A DNA stretch of 64,000 bases, from NCBI RefSeq assembly GCF_011398155.1, contig NZ_AP021888.1, positions 851,501-915,500 on the forward strand. Reading direction: 5' to 3'. Under the pieces are notes generated by a model. That model saw only the letters and a list, made by a program, of their open reading frames with translations. It did not search any database and was not told the origin of the DNA. The position numbers and the translations under genes are program-made. This document shows positions 1-8,063 of the stretch, one piece after another. The stretch is from Thiosulfativibrio zosterae (lineage in GTDB: Bacteria > Pseudomonadota > Gammaproteobacteria > Thiomicrospirales > Thiomicrospiraceae). The stretch's first letter is position 1, and every line of letters begins with the position of its first letter.

Positions 1-600
1 GCTGAAGATGTCGGCTGGTCTGCCAATAAAATGATTTTAGGCAAGCATTCAGGGCGTAGTGCATTTCGTGCACGCCTAGAAGAATTGGGCATTGCGTTTG
101 AAACTGAACAGGCTTTAAACGATGCGTTTGTGGCGTTTAAAAATTTGGCGGATCGCAAGCATGAAATTTATGATGAAGACCTACAAGCCTTGGCAACCGA
201 TGCCAACATCTTGCGTGTTGAAAATGAATTTTACCGTTTGGTATCTTTGCAAGCGGGCACCGAAACTGGCGAAGCGCCGCACGCAGAAGTGGTGTTGTGG
301 ATGAATGGCGAAGAGAAATCTGCCAAAGCCACTGGTGGTGGTGTGGTGGATGCAACCTTTAAAGCGATTGAAGCGATGGTCAAGTCGGGCGTGAATTTGG
401 AATTGTATTCTGTGAGTAATGTCACTAACGGCACAGATTCTTTGGGTGAAACCAGCGTGCGCCTTGAAAAGGGTGGTCGTATTGTGAATGGTCAAGGGTC
501 GGATACGGATATTATTACAGCCTCTGCCAAAGCTTATATTAATGCCTTGAATAAATTGGTTGGGGAAGATTTAAAAGCCCATCCTCAGTCATCCGTTTAA
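1..600 (+). CDS. leuA: 2-isopropylmalate synthase, C-terminal part (cut by window edge)
   Basis: The reading frame is open from base 1, so the gene starts before the window; the internal Met at base 31 is not the start. The visible 199 residues begin with the conserved EDVG...ANKMILGKHSGR stretch at the end of the synthase region and continue through the C-terminal leucine-binding regulatory (LeuA dimer) domain. The enzyme condenses acetyl-CoA with 2-oxoisovalerate in the first committed step of leucine synthesis. The sequence matches the common bacterial ~515-aa class, unlike the second leuA downstream. It is followed after 11 bases by the HolD-like gene. Confidence 0.93.
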   Translation, partial: AEDVGWSANKMILGKHSGRSAFRARLEELGIAFETEQALNDAFVAFKNLADRKHEIYDEDLQALATDANILRVENEFYRLVSLQAGTETGEAPHAEVVLWMNGEEKSAKATGGGVVDATFKAIEAMVKSGVNLELYSVSNVTNGTDSLGETSVRLEKGGRIVNGQGSDTDIITASAKAYINALNKLVGEDLKAHPQSSV

Positions 601-611
601 GGTTTGTTGTT

Positions 612-1214
612 TTGAAAGAAACTCAGTTCTCAGCGGAATTTTTAGCTAAGTTGGGTGTGCAAGCTTGGCAAGAAAATCCTAACTTTGTCAGCGCGCGCAG
701 TTTAAAAACACCGCCGAAGGTACAAACAGATTATCAAGTGCCTCAGCCATTAGAGATGGTTGAGCCCTTAGATGAATCGGTTGAGCCGGTCGTGGTTGCA
801 GAAACGCCGGCACCAGCACCCATTGCTTCCACGACAGCCATGTCAAGCGTTCAGGTTGAGAAAGTGCCTTTTATTGTAATTGGCGAGGATCTCAGTCGAG
901 TTTGGCAAAACGATGAGTCTTTAGAATGGCAGTTGTGGAAAAACATAGCTGAAGTGTTTGGGTGGGGTGTTGAACAAATACCTTTCTATGACACCCTGCT
1001 TTTGAACTCAGAAGATGCCATTATGGCTACTTTGGAAGAAGTCATGGAGATGGAGCTAGACTGGGTTTTGTCAATGGATGCAGAATCTTTGCTTGCTGAG
1101 CATTTACAAGAAGGTTTAAGGGTTAAACCCTGCCCCAGTTTATCGACCATGTTGTCCGACCCTTATGCCAAAAAAACTTTCTATCAGCTCATGCTGCAGA
1201 TGTCGGTTCAGTAG
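612..1214 (+). CDS. holD: Probable DNA polymerase III psi subunit (HolD-like), with a long linker
   Basis: This 200-aa protein starts at TTG with no strong Shine-Dalgarno sequence, so the exact start is uncertain. Three regions are visible. The N-terminal segment (residues ~7-25) contains LGVQAWQ, resembling the clamp-loader-binding peptide of E. coli psi (LGITQW). A Pro/Val/Glu-rich linker follows (~30-80). The C-terminal domain (~85-200) ends with a Leu..DPyAKKtfyQ pattern like the psi C-terminus. The gene lies directly upstream of rimI, the classic holD-rimI arrangement. In the replisome psi links the clamp loader to chi and SSB. The call rests on position plus short motif matches; sequence divergence is high and the linker makes it longer than the 137-aa E. 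coli protein. Confidence 0.55.
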   Translation: MKETQFSAEFLAKLGVQAWQENPNFVSARSLKTPPKVQTDYQVPQPLEMVEPLDESVEPVVVAETPAPAPIASTTAMSSVQVEKVPFIVIGEDLSRVWQNDESLEWQLWKNIAEVFGWGVEQIPFYDTLLLNSEDAIMATLEEVMEMELDWVLSMDAESLLAEHLQEGLRVKPCPSLSTMLSDPYAKKTFYQLMLQMSVQ

Positions 1215-1229
1215 TTCACGGTTTTTATC

Positions 1230-1682
1230 ATGTCTTTTGCTTTCTTACGCCCTATGGATGAATCTGATTTATTGTGGGTGAATGCCGCTGAAATCCAAGC
1301 CTATGAGTTTCCCTGGTCGGAAGACGGTTTTTTAAAAGCGCTTGATGACGGTCTGTGTTATGTATTTTGTGATTTAGACGAAGAGCCATTGGGTTATGCT
1401 TGTTTTATAACCGTGTTGGATGAGCTGCACTTGTTAAACTTTTGCGTGATTCCAGATTTTCATGGGCAGGGCATTGGCCAGGCGGCCATGCTGGCGTTGT
1501 TGGAGCAGTTTGCAGAATCCAAATATGCGGTAGTGCTATTGGAAGTCAGAGAGTCTAATGATGCTGCAATTCATTTGTATGAAAAAATTGGGTTTAAAGT
1601 CGATGGCAAACGCCCCAATTATTACCGAACTCAAACCGGACGCGAGCATGCCATTTTAATGTCTTATCGGTTTGAGGTTTAG
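1230..1682 (+). CDS. rimI: Ribosomal protein S18 alanine N-acetyltransferase RimI
   Basis: A 150-aa GNAT-fold acetyltransferase. The acetyl-CoA-binding loop is HGQGIG (residues ~87-92), preceded by the LHLLNFCV beta strand typical of RimI. The conserved LEVRESN..AIHLYEKIGF block and the NYYR tail segment follow. RimI acetylates the N-terminal alanine of ribosomal protein S18. It follows the HolD-like gene after 15 bases, as in other gammaproteobacteria. Length and motifs fit the family closely. Confidence 0.93.
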   Translation: MSFAFLRPMDESDLLWVNAAEIQAYEFPWSEDGFLKALDDGLCYVFCDLDEEPLGYACFITVLDELHLLNFCVIPDFHGQGIGQAAMLALLEQFAESKYAVVLLEVRESNDAAIHLYEKIGFKVDGKRPNYYRTQTGREHAILMSYRFEV

Positions 1683-1684
1683 GT

Positions 1685-1749
1685 CTCTAAAAACCTCAAA
1701 AGCCGCGGGAGTTTGACCAGGCCTGGTTGATTTTGAGCCAGTTTTAGAG
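1685..1749. other. Imperfect nested hairpin between convergent rimI and lrp-like genes
   Basis: CTCTAAAA (1685-1692) can pair with TTTTAGAG (1742-1749), and CTCAAAA (1695-1701) with TTTTGAG (1731-1737). The 12-bp dispersed palindrome at 1716-1727 lies near the apex. A/T-rich arms on both sides could make this a bidirectional transcription stop for the two converging genes. The GC-rich core is the dispersed palindrome itself rather than a classic terminator stem, so the termination role is only a suggestion. Confidence 0.4.
1716..1727. repeat. Dispersed 12-bp palindrome, copy 1 (ACCAGGCCTGGT)
   Basis: Exact copy flanked by GTTTG on the left and TGATTTT on the right. It is intergenic, between the convergent rimI and lrp-like genes. 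Confidence 0.9.
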
Positions 1750-1765
1750 AGTTTTGCCATTTTTA

Positions 1766-2227
1766 TTAAAGCGGCAAAGCGGTTTTATCAATCACTTTAC
1801 GCAACACAAAACTGGTATGCACGCCGCTGACACCTTCAATTTGCGTCACATGATTCAGTAACAAATCTTGATAAGCCTCCAAATCTTTCACCACGACCTT
1901 AAGTTGATAATCTGCGGATTGTCCCGTCAATAATAAGCATTCCAATATATTCGGCAAGGCTTGCACTTCGGCTTCAAAACTTTGAAAACGCTCTTTGGTG
2001 TGTTTATCCATTGAGATGTGAATCAATGCCATCAAATCCAATCCCAAAGTTTTAGCATCTAATAAGGTGCGATAACCCAAAATTACGCCACTGGCTTCGA
2101 GCGCTTTAAAACGCCGCAAACAAGCCGAAGGCGACAAGCCGATTGCATCTGCGATTTCTTGATTGCTGAGGCGACCATTATTTTGCAAGAGGTTTAAAGT
2201 GGCAGAATCGTAGCGGTCTAGGTGCAT
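1766..2227 (-). CDS. Lrp/AsnC-family transcriptional regulator
   Basis: This 153-aa protein has the two family domains. An N-terminal winged helix-turn-helix covers residues ~4-60 (LLQNNGRLSNQEIADAIGLS, then CLRRFKALEASGVI). A C-terminal RAM/ligand-binding alpha-beta domain covers ~65-150. Family members bind amino acids, often leucine, and act as octameric DNA-bending regulators. The gene is divergent from leuA2, sharing an AT-rich intergenic region, so control of leuA2 and of itself is a reasonable inference. It may be Lrp itself or a local paralogue; sequence alone does not settle this. Confidence 0.9.
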   Translation of the reverse strand: MHLDRYDSATLNLLQNNGRLSNQEIADAIGLSPSACLRRFKALEASGVILGYRTLLDAKTLGLDLMALIHISMDKHTKERFQSFEAEVQALPNILECLLLTGQSADYQLKVVVKDLEAYQDLLLNHVTQIEGVSGVHTSFVLRKVIDKTALPL

Positions 2228-2262
2228 TTTGAATATCCTTGAATGATTCGGTTGATAATGTC

Positions 2263-2291
2263 ATTAATATTAGCATTAAATTGTTAATATA
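2263..2291. promoter_or_regulatory. AT-rich putative operator between lrp-like gene and leuA2
   Basis: The divergent spacer contains closely spaced ATTAATATT, CATTAAATTG and TTAATAT repeats, followed at ~2309 by a near-palindrome GCAATATTTGC. Lrp-family sites are typically degenerate, A/T-rich and arrayed, so this is a plausible regulator-binding region. No exact consensus can be claimed. Confidence 0.3.
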
Positions 2292-2383
2292 TGGGTAAGA
2301 GTCGCAATATTTGCAATCTTATGCCTAAGCAAAGCCTTTAAGATAAGCCTTAATCCACCATCTATTTAAAAAGGATGCTCATC

Positions 2384-4027
2384 TTGAAATTTGCTAAATA
2401 TCAACCAACAGTCACTCCAGATTTACCCGATCGCCAATGGCCCAATCAACGCTTGGTCAAAGCACCCTTATGGGTCAGTGTGGATTTGCGTGATGGCAAT
2501 CAAGCTTTGGCCAATCCTATGACGGTTGAGCAAAAGCTTAAACTTTGGCATGAGTTGGTCAAAATGGGATTCAAAACCATTGAAGTGGGTTTTCCGTCTG
2601 CCAGCCAAGTCGAGTTTGATTTTACGCGCCGCTTAATTGAAGAGAACTTAATCCCTGAGGATGTCACTATTCAAGTGTTGGTGCAAGCGCGTGAGCATTT
2701 AATTAAGCGCACCTATGAAGCGTTACAAGGCGTTAAACAAGCGGTAGTACATGTTTACAATACCACCTCGATTGTACAGCGTGAAAGAGTGTTTGAAAAA
2801 AGCAAAGCAGAGATTAAAGCCATGGCGGAGCAGGGCGCGCTATGGGTTAAAAATTATGCGCAAGCTGCTCAGCAACAGTCGCCTGTTAGCCAGTTTATTT
2901 TTCAGTATTCGCCCGAAAGTTTCTCGCAAACCGAAACCGCTTATGCGGTGGAAGTTTGCGAAGCGGTCATGGATGTTTGGCTACCTACACCTGAAAATCC
3001 ATGTATTTTGAATTTGCCTGCCACAGTGGAAAGCACCTCGCCCAATCGGTTTGCCGATCAAGTGGAGTATTTTATTCGTCATCTGCCCAATCGAGCATCG
3101 GCATTGATTTCCATTCACACGCATAACGACCGTGGTTGTGCGGTGGCGGCAGCTGAATTGGCTTTATTGGCCGGTGCTGACCGTATTGAAGGTACTTTAT
3201 TAGGTAACGGTGAGCGCACCGGTAATATGGATATCGTGACCTTGGCGATGAACTTGTACAGTGAAGGCATTGATCCTGAATTGAACTTGAGTAATCCAGA
3301 TGAGTGGATGGCCGTGGTTGAGGAGGTGACGCAAATCAAAACTCATATGCGTCATCCTTGGGTGGGTGAAGTGGTTTATACCGCCTATTCGGGGAGTCAT
3401 CAAGATGCCATTCGTAAATGCTTGTTAAAACAACAAGCAGATGAGCCGTGGCAGGTGGCTTATTTGCCGATTGATCCAAAAGATGTGGGGCGCGATTATG
3501 AGGCGGTGATTCGCGTTAATAGTCAGTCGGGTAAAGCCGGCGCCGCTTTTGTGTTGGAGCAAGAATATGGTTTAAAGCTGCCCAAATGGTTGCAAATTGA
3601 CTTTGCACCTGTGGCTCAAGCCTTAGCTGAAAAGCAGGGCGGTGTGATCAGTCATAAAAATTTATATCAGGCATTTTTAATACATTATGCCTTAACGGAA
3701 AAAAAGCCCAATATCTCTAACTACCAGATTGGCAAAGCAGGCGAGATGGAAACCATTCGTTTGGATTATGAGCAGCAAATCTTAGAAGGGAGAGGTAAAG
3801 GCACCTTGTGCGCTTTGTGTGATGCATGGCAAAACTCTACGGGGCAAGTGGTAGATGTGTTGGATTATGCGGAACATGCCATGCATGAAGCGATGGATGT
3901 TGGCAAAAATGCCCGAGCCATGGCTTATGTATTATTGGATGTGGATGGCCAAAAAAAGATAGGTTTGGCGATGGCAGAAGATACCGTAAGTGCGATGTTA
4001 TTAGCGGTTTTAAAGGGTTTAAATTAA
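2384..4027 (+). CDS. leuA: 2-isopropylmalate synthase, long (type 2) class
   Basis: A 547-aa enzyme of the LeuA type-2 class found in actinobacteria and pseudomonads. The N-terminal LPDRQWPNQ and the [13 protein letters not shown] segment are characteristic. The catalytic TIM-barrel metal-binding HTHND motif follows near residue 245, and a C-terminal regulatory domain runs from ~430 onward. Start choice: AAGGA at 2371-2375 sits 8 bases before TTG 2384, whereas the upstream ATG at 2375 overlaps that site; TTG is preferred. It catalyses the same reaction as the partial leuA at the window start, so this genome carries both classes. Divergent from the Lrp-like regulator. Confidence 0.95.
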   Translation: MKFAKYQPTVTPDLPDRQWPNQRLVKAPLWVSVDLRDGNQALANPMTVEQKLKLWHELVKMGFKTIEVGFPSASQVEFDFTRRLIEENLIPEDVTIQVLVQAREHLIKRTYEALQGVKQAVVHVYNTTSIVQRERVFEKSKAEIKAMAEQGALWVKNYAQAAQQQSPVSQFIFQYSPESFSQTETAYAVEVCEAVMDVWLPTPENPCILNLPATVESTSPNRFADQVEYFIRHLPNRASALISIHTHNDRGCAVAAAELALLAGADRIEGTLLGNGERTGNMDIVTLAMNLYSEGIDPELNLSNPDEWMAVVEEVTQIKTHMRHPWVGEVVYTAYSGSHQDAIRKCLLKQQADEPWQVAYLPIDPKDVGRDYEAVIRVNSQSGKAGAAFVLEQEYGLKLPKWLQIDFAPVAQALAEKQGGVISHKNLYQAFLIHYALTEKKPNISNYQIGKAGEMETIRLDYEQQILEGRGKGTLCALCDAWQNSTGQVVDVLDYAEHAMHEAMDVGKNARAMAYVLLDVDGQKKIGLAMAEDTVSAMLLAVLKGLN

Positions 4028-4055
4028 GCACCTAAAAATTAAACATCTATAAGCC

Positions 4056-4101
4056 AAAAGCCGTCAAATTTGACCAGGCCTGGTCATTTTTGGCGGCTTT
4101 T
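4056..4101. terminator. Long hairpin between convergent leuA2 and suhB
   Basis: AAAAGCCG (4056-4063) pairs with CGGCTTTT (4094-4101). The interior is the 12-bp dispersed palindrome with partly complementary A/T arms. T-runs follow the stem on both strands (TTTT at 4098-4101 on the plus strand; AAAA on the other side), consistent with a bidirectional terminator for two converging genes. Confidence 0.55.
4073..4084. repeat. Dispersed 12-bp palindrome, copy 2
   Basis: Exact ACCAGGCCTGGT, flanked by AATTTG and CATTTTT. It lies at the apex of the hairpin between leuA2 and suhB. Confidence 0.9.
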
Positions 4102-4138
4102 AAGGTTTTTTGCTGGCTTAAAAAGAGTAAGGCGAGCG

Positions 4139-4939
4139 TTATTTGCGAAATTGTTCTGGAATGTGTTTAGTGGTAATTTTAGCCATTTCTTTCAACATTT
4201 TTGGGTTGGCGGCAATAATATTTCCCGTTTCTAAATATTTATCGCCGCCACGCAGGTCGGTCACTAATCCGCCTGCTTCTTGAACAATCAGCGCGCCAGC
4301 TGCAACATCCCAAGGTTTAAGATTCATTTCCCAGTAACCATCAACACGACCACAGGCCACATAAGCCATGTCGAGTGCTGCAGAACCTGGACGGCGTAAA
4401 CCCGCAGTTGATGTCATAAAGGCTTTAAAAGTTTCAATATAGGCATCCATATAATCAAATTGATAATAAGGAAAACCGGTGGCCAATAAGGAATCTTCTA
4501 GGTTTTTTTGATCGCTAACACGAATGCGGTAGTTATTCATGCGGGCACCGGCGCCGCGGCTGGCACTGAATAGTTCGTCACGAATCGGGTCGTAAACCAC
4601 GCCGTGCATTAACTTGCCTTTTTCACGGACCGCAATCGACACTGAAAAGTGTGGGAAGCCATGCAAAAAGTTGGTCGTACCATCTAGAGGGTCGATAATC
4701 CATTCAAAATCAGAGTTGTTTTGCTGTGCACCAGATTCTTCTGCCAAGATATTGTGCTTGGGGTAGAACTTTTTAATGGTGTCCATAATAATGCGTTCGG
4801 CGTGTTTATCGACTTCGCTGACATAATCACTGCGACCTTTTTTCTCAATGGTGAGTTGGTCAAGGTTTTGTAGTTGGTTGGCGATAAACTCACCCGCGTC
4901 TTTGGCGGCCATAACGGCGACATTTAAAATGGGATGCAT
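4139..4939 (-). CDS. suhB: Inositol-1-monophosphatase family protein SuhB
   Basis: 266 aa, normal family length. The metal-binding motifs are present in order: EESG near residue 68, the diagnostic DPLDGTTNF near 85-93, and the C-terminal PWDVAAGALIVQEAGG block near 210-225. The family hydrolyses inositol monophosphates with Mg2+; in gammaproteobacteria SuhB also joins the rRNA antitermination complex. It is divergent from trmJ, as in many gammaproteobacteria. Confidence 0.93.
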   Translation of the reverse strand: MHPILNVAVMAAKDAGEFIANQLQNLDQLTIEKKGRSDYVSEVDKHAERIIMDTIKKFYPKHNILAEESGAQQNNSDFEWIIDPLDGTTNFLHGFPHFSVSIAVREKGKLMHGVVYDPIRDELFSASRGAGARMNNYRIRVSDQKNLEDSLLATGFPYYQFDYMDAYIETFKAFMTSTAGLRRPGSAALDMAYVACGRVDGYWEMNLKPWDVAAGALIVQEAGGLVTDLRGGDKYLETGNIIAANPKMLKEMAKITTKHIPEQFRK

Positions 4940-5010
4940 AGGGTTTTGGGTTCTCTGTTAAAATGTTAAAGATTACGAATTGTACATTTCTATAATTATA
5001 GCGGAAAAGC

Positions 5011-5796
5011 ATGACTGAAGATTACACAACGCATCCTAATTTAGCAAAAATAAAAATTGTGCTGATAGAAACCTCTCACCCAGGCAATATTGGTGCGGTG
5101 GCGCGTGCCATGAAAAATATGGGTTTGAGTCAATTAGTGTTGGTTAATCCCAAAGAATATCCCAGTCAAGTAGCCTCAGCAAGGGCATCGAGTGCGGCAG
5201 ATGTGCTTAATAGCGCTCAAGTTTTTGCAACCTTAGAAGAGGCGGTTGCCGGCTGTCAGGTGGTGGTGGGTGCGAGTGCGCGTTTGCGCAAAGTGTCTTG
5301 GCCACAAATGGATGTTCGCGAAACGGCGGCAATGGCGATGCAAATTACCGATGCACAAGATGGGCAAATTGCCATTTTGTTTGGCCGAGAAGATTCGGGA
5401 TTAAGTAACTTAGAAATGGATAAATGTCATTATTTGGCACACATTCCTTCGAATCCGCATTATTCTTCACTGAATATTGCCGCGGCGGTACAGGTATTTG
5501 CTTATGAGTTTTTAATGGCGGCTAATCTTAAAAATGAAGCGGAATTAAAGGGCTATAAGCATGATTTGGCCACGGCAGAGCAACTGGAAGGGTTTTACCA
5601 GCATTTGCAGCAAGGGTTAATTGATATAGCCTTTTTAGAAACCGCTAAAAACACCCGTTTTATGCGCCGTATGCGCCGTTTATTTAATCGCGCACAACTG
5701 GATGTGCGGGAATTGGATATTTTGCGGGGCATTTTAACGGCAGCGCAGCGCCAAGCCCAAAAATTAAAATCTTTATTGGAATCCAAAGATGTTTGA
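5011..5796 (+). CDS. trmJ: tRNA (cytidine/uridine-2'-O-)-methyltransferase TrmJ
   Basis: This 261-aa SPOUT-class methyltransferase has an N-terminal catalytic domain (residues ~12-165). It begins with [19 protein letters not shown] and ends with the knot motifs [12 protein letters not shown] and [16 protein letters not shown] helical extension follows. TrmJ uses S-adenosylmethionine to methylate the 2'-O of nucleotide 32 in tRNA anticodon loops. The gene overlaps cysE by 8 bases; the trmJ-cysE-iscR order is common in gammaproteobacteria. Confidence 0.94.
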   Translation: MTEDYTTHPNLAKIKIVLIETSHPGNIGAVARAMKNMGLSQLVLVNPKEYPSQVASARASSAADVLNSAQVFATLEEAVAGCQVVVGASARLRKVSWPQMDVRETAAMAMQITDAQDGQIAILFGREDSGLSNLEMDKCHYLAHIPSNPHYSSLNIAAAVQVFAYEFLMAANLKNEAELKGYKHDLATAEQLEGFYQHLQQGLIDIAFLETAKNTRFMRRMRRLFNRAQLDVRELDILRGILTAAQRQAQKLKSLLESKDV

Positions 5797-6574
5797 AAGA
5801 ATTAAGTCGGATATTAATTGCGTTTTTGAGCGAGACCCTGCGGCGCGAAATAAATTTGAAGTGTTGACCACTTATCCGGGTTTGCACGCTATGTTGTTTT
5901 ATCGCATGACGCATTTTTTGTGGCATAAAAACTGGAAGTGGTTAGCCCGCTGGCTGTCAGGGTTTGCGCGCTGGTTTACGGGCATAGAAATTCATCCAGC
6001 CGCCAAAATTGGCAATCGTTTTTTTATTGACCATGGCATGGGCGTGGTGATTGGTGAGACGGCAGAGATTGGTGACGACTGCACTTTATATCACGGCGTA
6101 ACCTTAGGTGGAACCAGTTGGAAGGAAGGTAAGCGTCACCCCACACTGGGTAATGGGGTTGTGGTGGGCGCTGGGGCTAAAGTACTGGGGCCGATTGAGA
6201 TTGGGGATAATGTCCGGGTGGGTTCTAATGCGGTGGTTTTAAAGTCCATCTCTGAAGGGCATACCGTGGTTGGGATTCCGGGGCGTGTGGTCGATAGAGA
6301 ACGCACTGAAAAAGAAAAGCGTCGCCAAAAAATGGCGGAAAAAATGGGGTTTGATGCCTATGGTATCAGTCCTGATATGGAAGATCCGATTGAAAAAGCG
6401 ATTTACAGTTTGCTAGATCATATTCAGGTGCAAGACGAAAAGTTGGATGCCTTGAATAAAGAAGTTAAGCGATTGGGTGGGCATGCGGTTGATATGGAGA
6501 TGCCAAGTTTGCAAGAAGCGGTTCTGGAGCCAGAAGATCCTAAGCAAGCGGCGCATCTTCATAGTAAGGATTAA
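5789..6574 (+). CDS. cysE: Serine O-acetyltransferase
   Basis: A 261-aa acetyltransferase with a left-handed beta-helix built from hexapeptide repeats (residues ~65-170). It includes the active-site stretches [15 protein letters not shown] and YHGVTLGGT. The N-terminal helical region is short, as in the EpsC/NifP-type serine acetyltransferases, and a charged C-terminal tail of ~90 residues follows the helix. The enzyme makes O-acetylserine from serine and acetyl-CoA for cysteine synthesis. It is translationally coupled to trmJ through an 8-base overlap. Co-location with iscR links cysteine supply to Fe-S assembly. Confidence 0.93.
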   Translation: MFERIKSDINCVFERDPAARNKFEVLTTYPGLHAMLFYRMTHFLWHKNWKWLARWLSGFARWFTGIEIHPAAKIGNRFFIDHGMGVVIGETAEIGDDCTLYHGVTLGGTSWKEGKRHPTLGNGVVVGAGAKVLGPIEIGDNVRVGSNAVVLKSISEGHTVVGIPGRVVDRERTEKEKRRQKMAEKMGFDAYGISPDMEDPIEKAIYSLLDHIQVQDEKLDALNKEVKRLGGHAVDMEMPSLQEAVLEPEDPKQAAHLHSKD

Positions 6575-6580
6575 AAACAT

Positions 6581-6649
6581 ATTCCTAGGCGGATAAATCT
6601 TGAGTGATTTGCTGGGTTATTGTATAATCCTGACTCAAAACCTAGGAAT
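6581..6649. promoter_or_regulatory. Inverted repeat flanking the iscR promoter
   Basis: ATTCCTAGG at 6581-6589 is repeated in perfect inverted orientation as CCTAGGAAT at 6641-6649, bracketing the promoter between them. Each arm contains the palindrome CCTAGG, and the two cores are 57 bp apart. This resembles a pair of operator half-regions, plausibly for IscR autoregulation; the arms loosely recall the CC...GG layout of IscR type 2 sites. Seen directly; function inferred. Confidence 0.4.
6600..6628 (+). promoter_or_regulatory. Sigma-70 promoter for iscR
   Basis: The -35 element TTGAGT (6600-6605) is followed by a 17-bp spacer and a perfect -10 TATAAT (6623-6628). Transcription would start near 6636, about 28 bases before the iscR ATG. 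Confidence 0.7.
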
Positions 6650-6663
6650 TTAAGGATGTTTTT

Positions 6664-7092
6664 ATGAAGCTCACCTCTAAAGGGCGTTATGCAGTGACTG
6701 CCATGTTGGATATTGCGTTAAACCAAGCCTCTGGTCCGATTACGCTTTCCATGATTTCGGAGCGCCAGGATATTTCATTGTCTTACTTAGAGCAAATTTT
6801 TGCCAAGCTTAAAAAGTCTGATTTAGTGCTGAGCGCGCGCGGCCCTGGGGGCGGTTATCGCTTAAGTCGTGACGCTTCACAAATCAGTGTCAGCCAAATT
6901 ATCACGGCCATGAACGAGAATATGGATTCTCGAAAATGTAAAGGTAAGCAAAACTGTCAAGGTGGTGTGGAGTGTTTATCTCATGAGCTATGGTCGGATT
7001 TAAGCGACATGATTGATGGCTTTTTAGAGCATATTTCTCTACAGCAATTGATAGATAAGCGTTCTAAAGTTAAAGAAATAAAGTTTGCCTAA
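6664..7092 (+). CDS. iscR: Fe-S cluster-responsive regulator IscR
   Basis: A 142-aa Rrf2-family protein. The winged helix covers residues ~10-70. The three cluster-ligating cysteines and the histidine sit at C92, C98, C104 and H107, the same spacing and numbering as E. coli IscR, so a [2Fe-2S] ligand set is intact. It senses Fe-S status and represses or activates Fe-S biogenesis genes. A sigma-70 promoter and a flanking inverted repeat lie just upstream. Downstream is iscA, but iscS, iscU, hscBA and fdx are not here. Confidence 0.95.
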   Translation: MKLTSKGRYAVTAMLDIALNQASGPITLSMISERQDISLSYLEQIFAKLKKSDLVLSARGPGGGYRLSRDASQISVSQIITAMNENMDSRKCKGKQNCQGGVECLSHELWSDLSDMIDGFLEHISLQQLIDKRSKVKEIKFA

Positions 7093-7155
7093 GACTTCCA
7101 TTTTGGAATATGCTTAATTTAAAATTGAAAAAGTTAAATAAAACTAGGAAGTAAT

Positions 7156-7482
7156 ATGTCGGTTACCTTAACAGAATCTGCGGCGCAACGCGTTCGCACC
7201 ATGCTCAGCAAAAGAGGGCATGGTTTAGGGTTAAAATTGAGTACCAAAGTCAGTGGTTGTGCGGGTTTCTCTTATGTTGTGGATTACGCGGATGAAGTCA
7301 CTGAAGATGATGAAGTGTTTGAGAGCTTCGGTGTCAAGGTGGTGGTTGACAAAAAAAGCTTAACTAATGTGAATGGTATGGAACTCGATTATGTCAAAGA
7401 GAGTTTGTTGAATGAAGGGTTTGAATTTAATAACCCCAATGTCAAAGACAGCTGCGGCTGTGGTGAATCCTTTACGGTTTAA
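7156..7482 (+). CDS. iscA: A-type iron-sulfur carrier protein IscA
   Basis: This 108-aa HesB/IscA-family protein has the three signature cysteines: one in SGCAGFSY (residue ~36) and the C-terminal CGCG pair (residues ~101-103). A-type carriers hold and transfer Fe-S clusters to target proteins. The gene follows iscR by 63 bases and is closed by a strong terminator, giving a two-gene unit. ErpA or SufA are possible alternative names; the iscR neighbour favours IscA. Confidence 0.88.
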   Translation: MSVTLTESAAQRVRTMLSKRGHGLGLKLSTKVSGCAGFSYVVDYADEVTEDDEVFESFGVKVVVDKKSLTNVNGMELDYVKESLLNEGFEFNNPNVKDSCGCGESFTV

Positions 7483-7508
7483 TTGACACACCTTGTTGCC
7501 GGTAAAAG

Positions 7509-7534
7509 AGCCCTGCTAGAGTCAGGGCTTTTTT
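7509..7534 (+). terminator. Rho-independent terminator after iscA
   Basis: AGCCCTG (7509-7515), a 7-base loop and CAGGGCT (7523-7529), followed by a T-run to 7534. Confidence 0.88.
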
Positions 7535-7628
7535 GTTTTTAGCCGTTGAGATTTTACTTGAGTGGTTTTTCTGCAATTTATTGGTTAGCTTGTTAAAATA
7601 GCGTTTTTTAAAATTCTTGGGAGTTCTC

Positions 7629-8051
7629 GTGTTAGAAACCACCTTTTCTATAATTAAGCCAGATGCGGTTAGCCGTAATTTGACAGGTCAAATTATCAGT
7701 AGATTTGAAGCCCAAGGTCTTAAAGTGGTTGCCTCCAAAATGTTGCAATTAACTCAAGCGCAAGCCGAAGGTTTTTATGCTGAGCATAAAGGCAGAGATT
7801 TTTACGAGCCTTTGGTGGCTTATATGATTTCGGGTCCGATAGTGGTTCAGGTTTTGGCCGGAGAAAATGCTATCGCTTTAAATCGTCAAATCATGGGTGC
7901 AACCAATCCAGAGAAAGCCGATATGGGAACCATTCGTAAAGATTTTGCGCTGAATATGCGTGAGAATTCGGTGCATGGTTCAGATTCTCCAGCCAGTGCG
8001 GCGCGTGAAATCAGCTATTTTTTCAGTCAAACTGAATTGTGTTTAAGATAA
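7629..8051 (+). CDS. ndk: Nucleoside diphosphate kinase
   Basis: 140 aa from GTG at 7629, which has GGGAG (7619-7623) five bases upstream and puts the family N-terminus ([13 protein letters not shown]) in the expected register. An upstream in-frame TTG at 7617 would add four residues and overlap the Shine-Dalgarno. The catalytic histidine lies in NSVHGSDS (residue ~117). It transfers phosphate between nucleoside triphosphates and diphosphates. It precedes rlmN, the usual gammaproteobacterial order. Confidence 0.95.
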   Translation: MLETTFSIIKPDAVSRNLTGQIISRFEAQGLKVVASKMLQLTQAQAEGFYAEHKGRDFYEPLVAYMISGPIVVQVLAGENAIALNRQIMGATNPEKADMGTIRKDFALNMRENSVHGSDSPASAAREISYFFSQTELCLR

Positions 8052-8063
8052 GGTTGTTGTGCG

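Noticed and set aside
137-495. Long antisense reading frames inside leuA and other genes
   Set aside because: They lie opposite strongly conserved coding regions, have no ribosome sites and give low-complexity proteins; they are shadows of the real genes.
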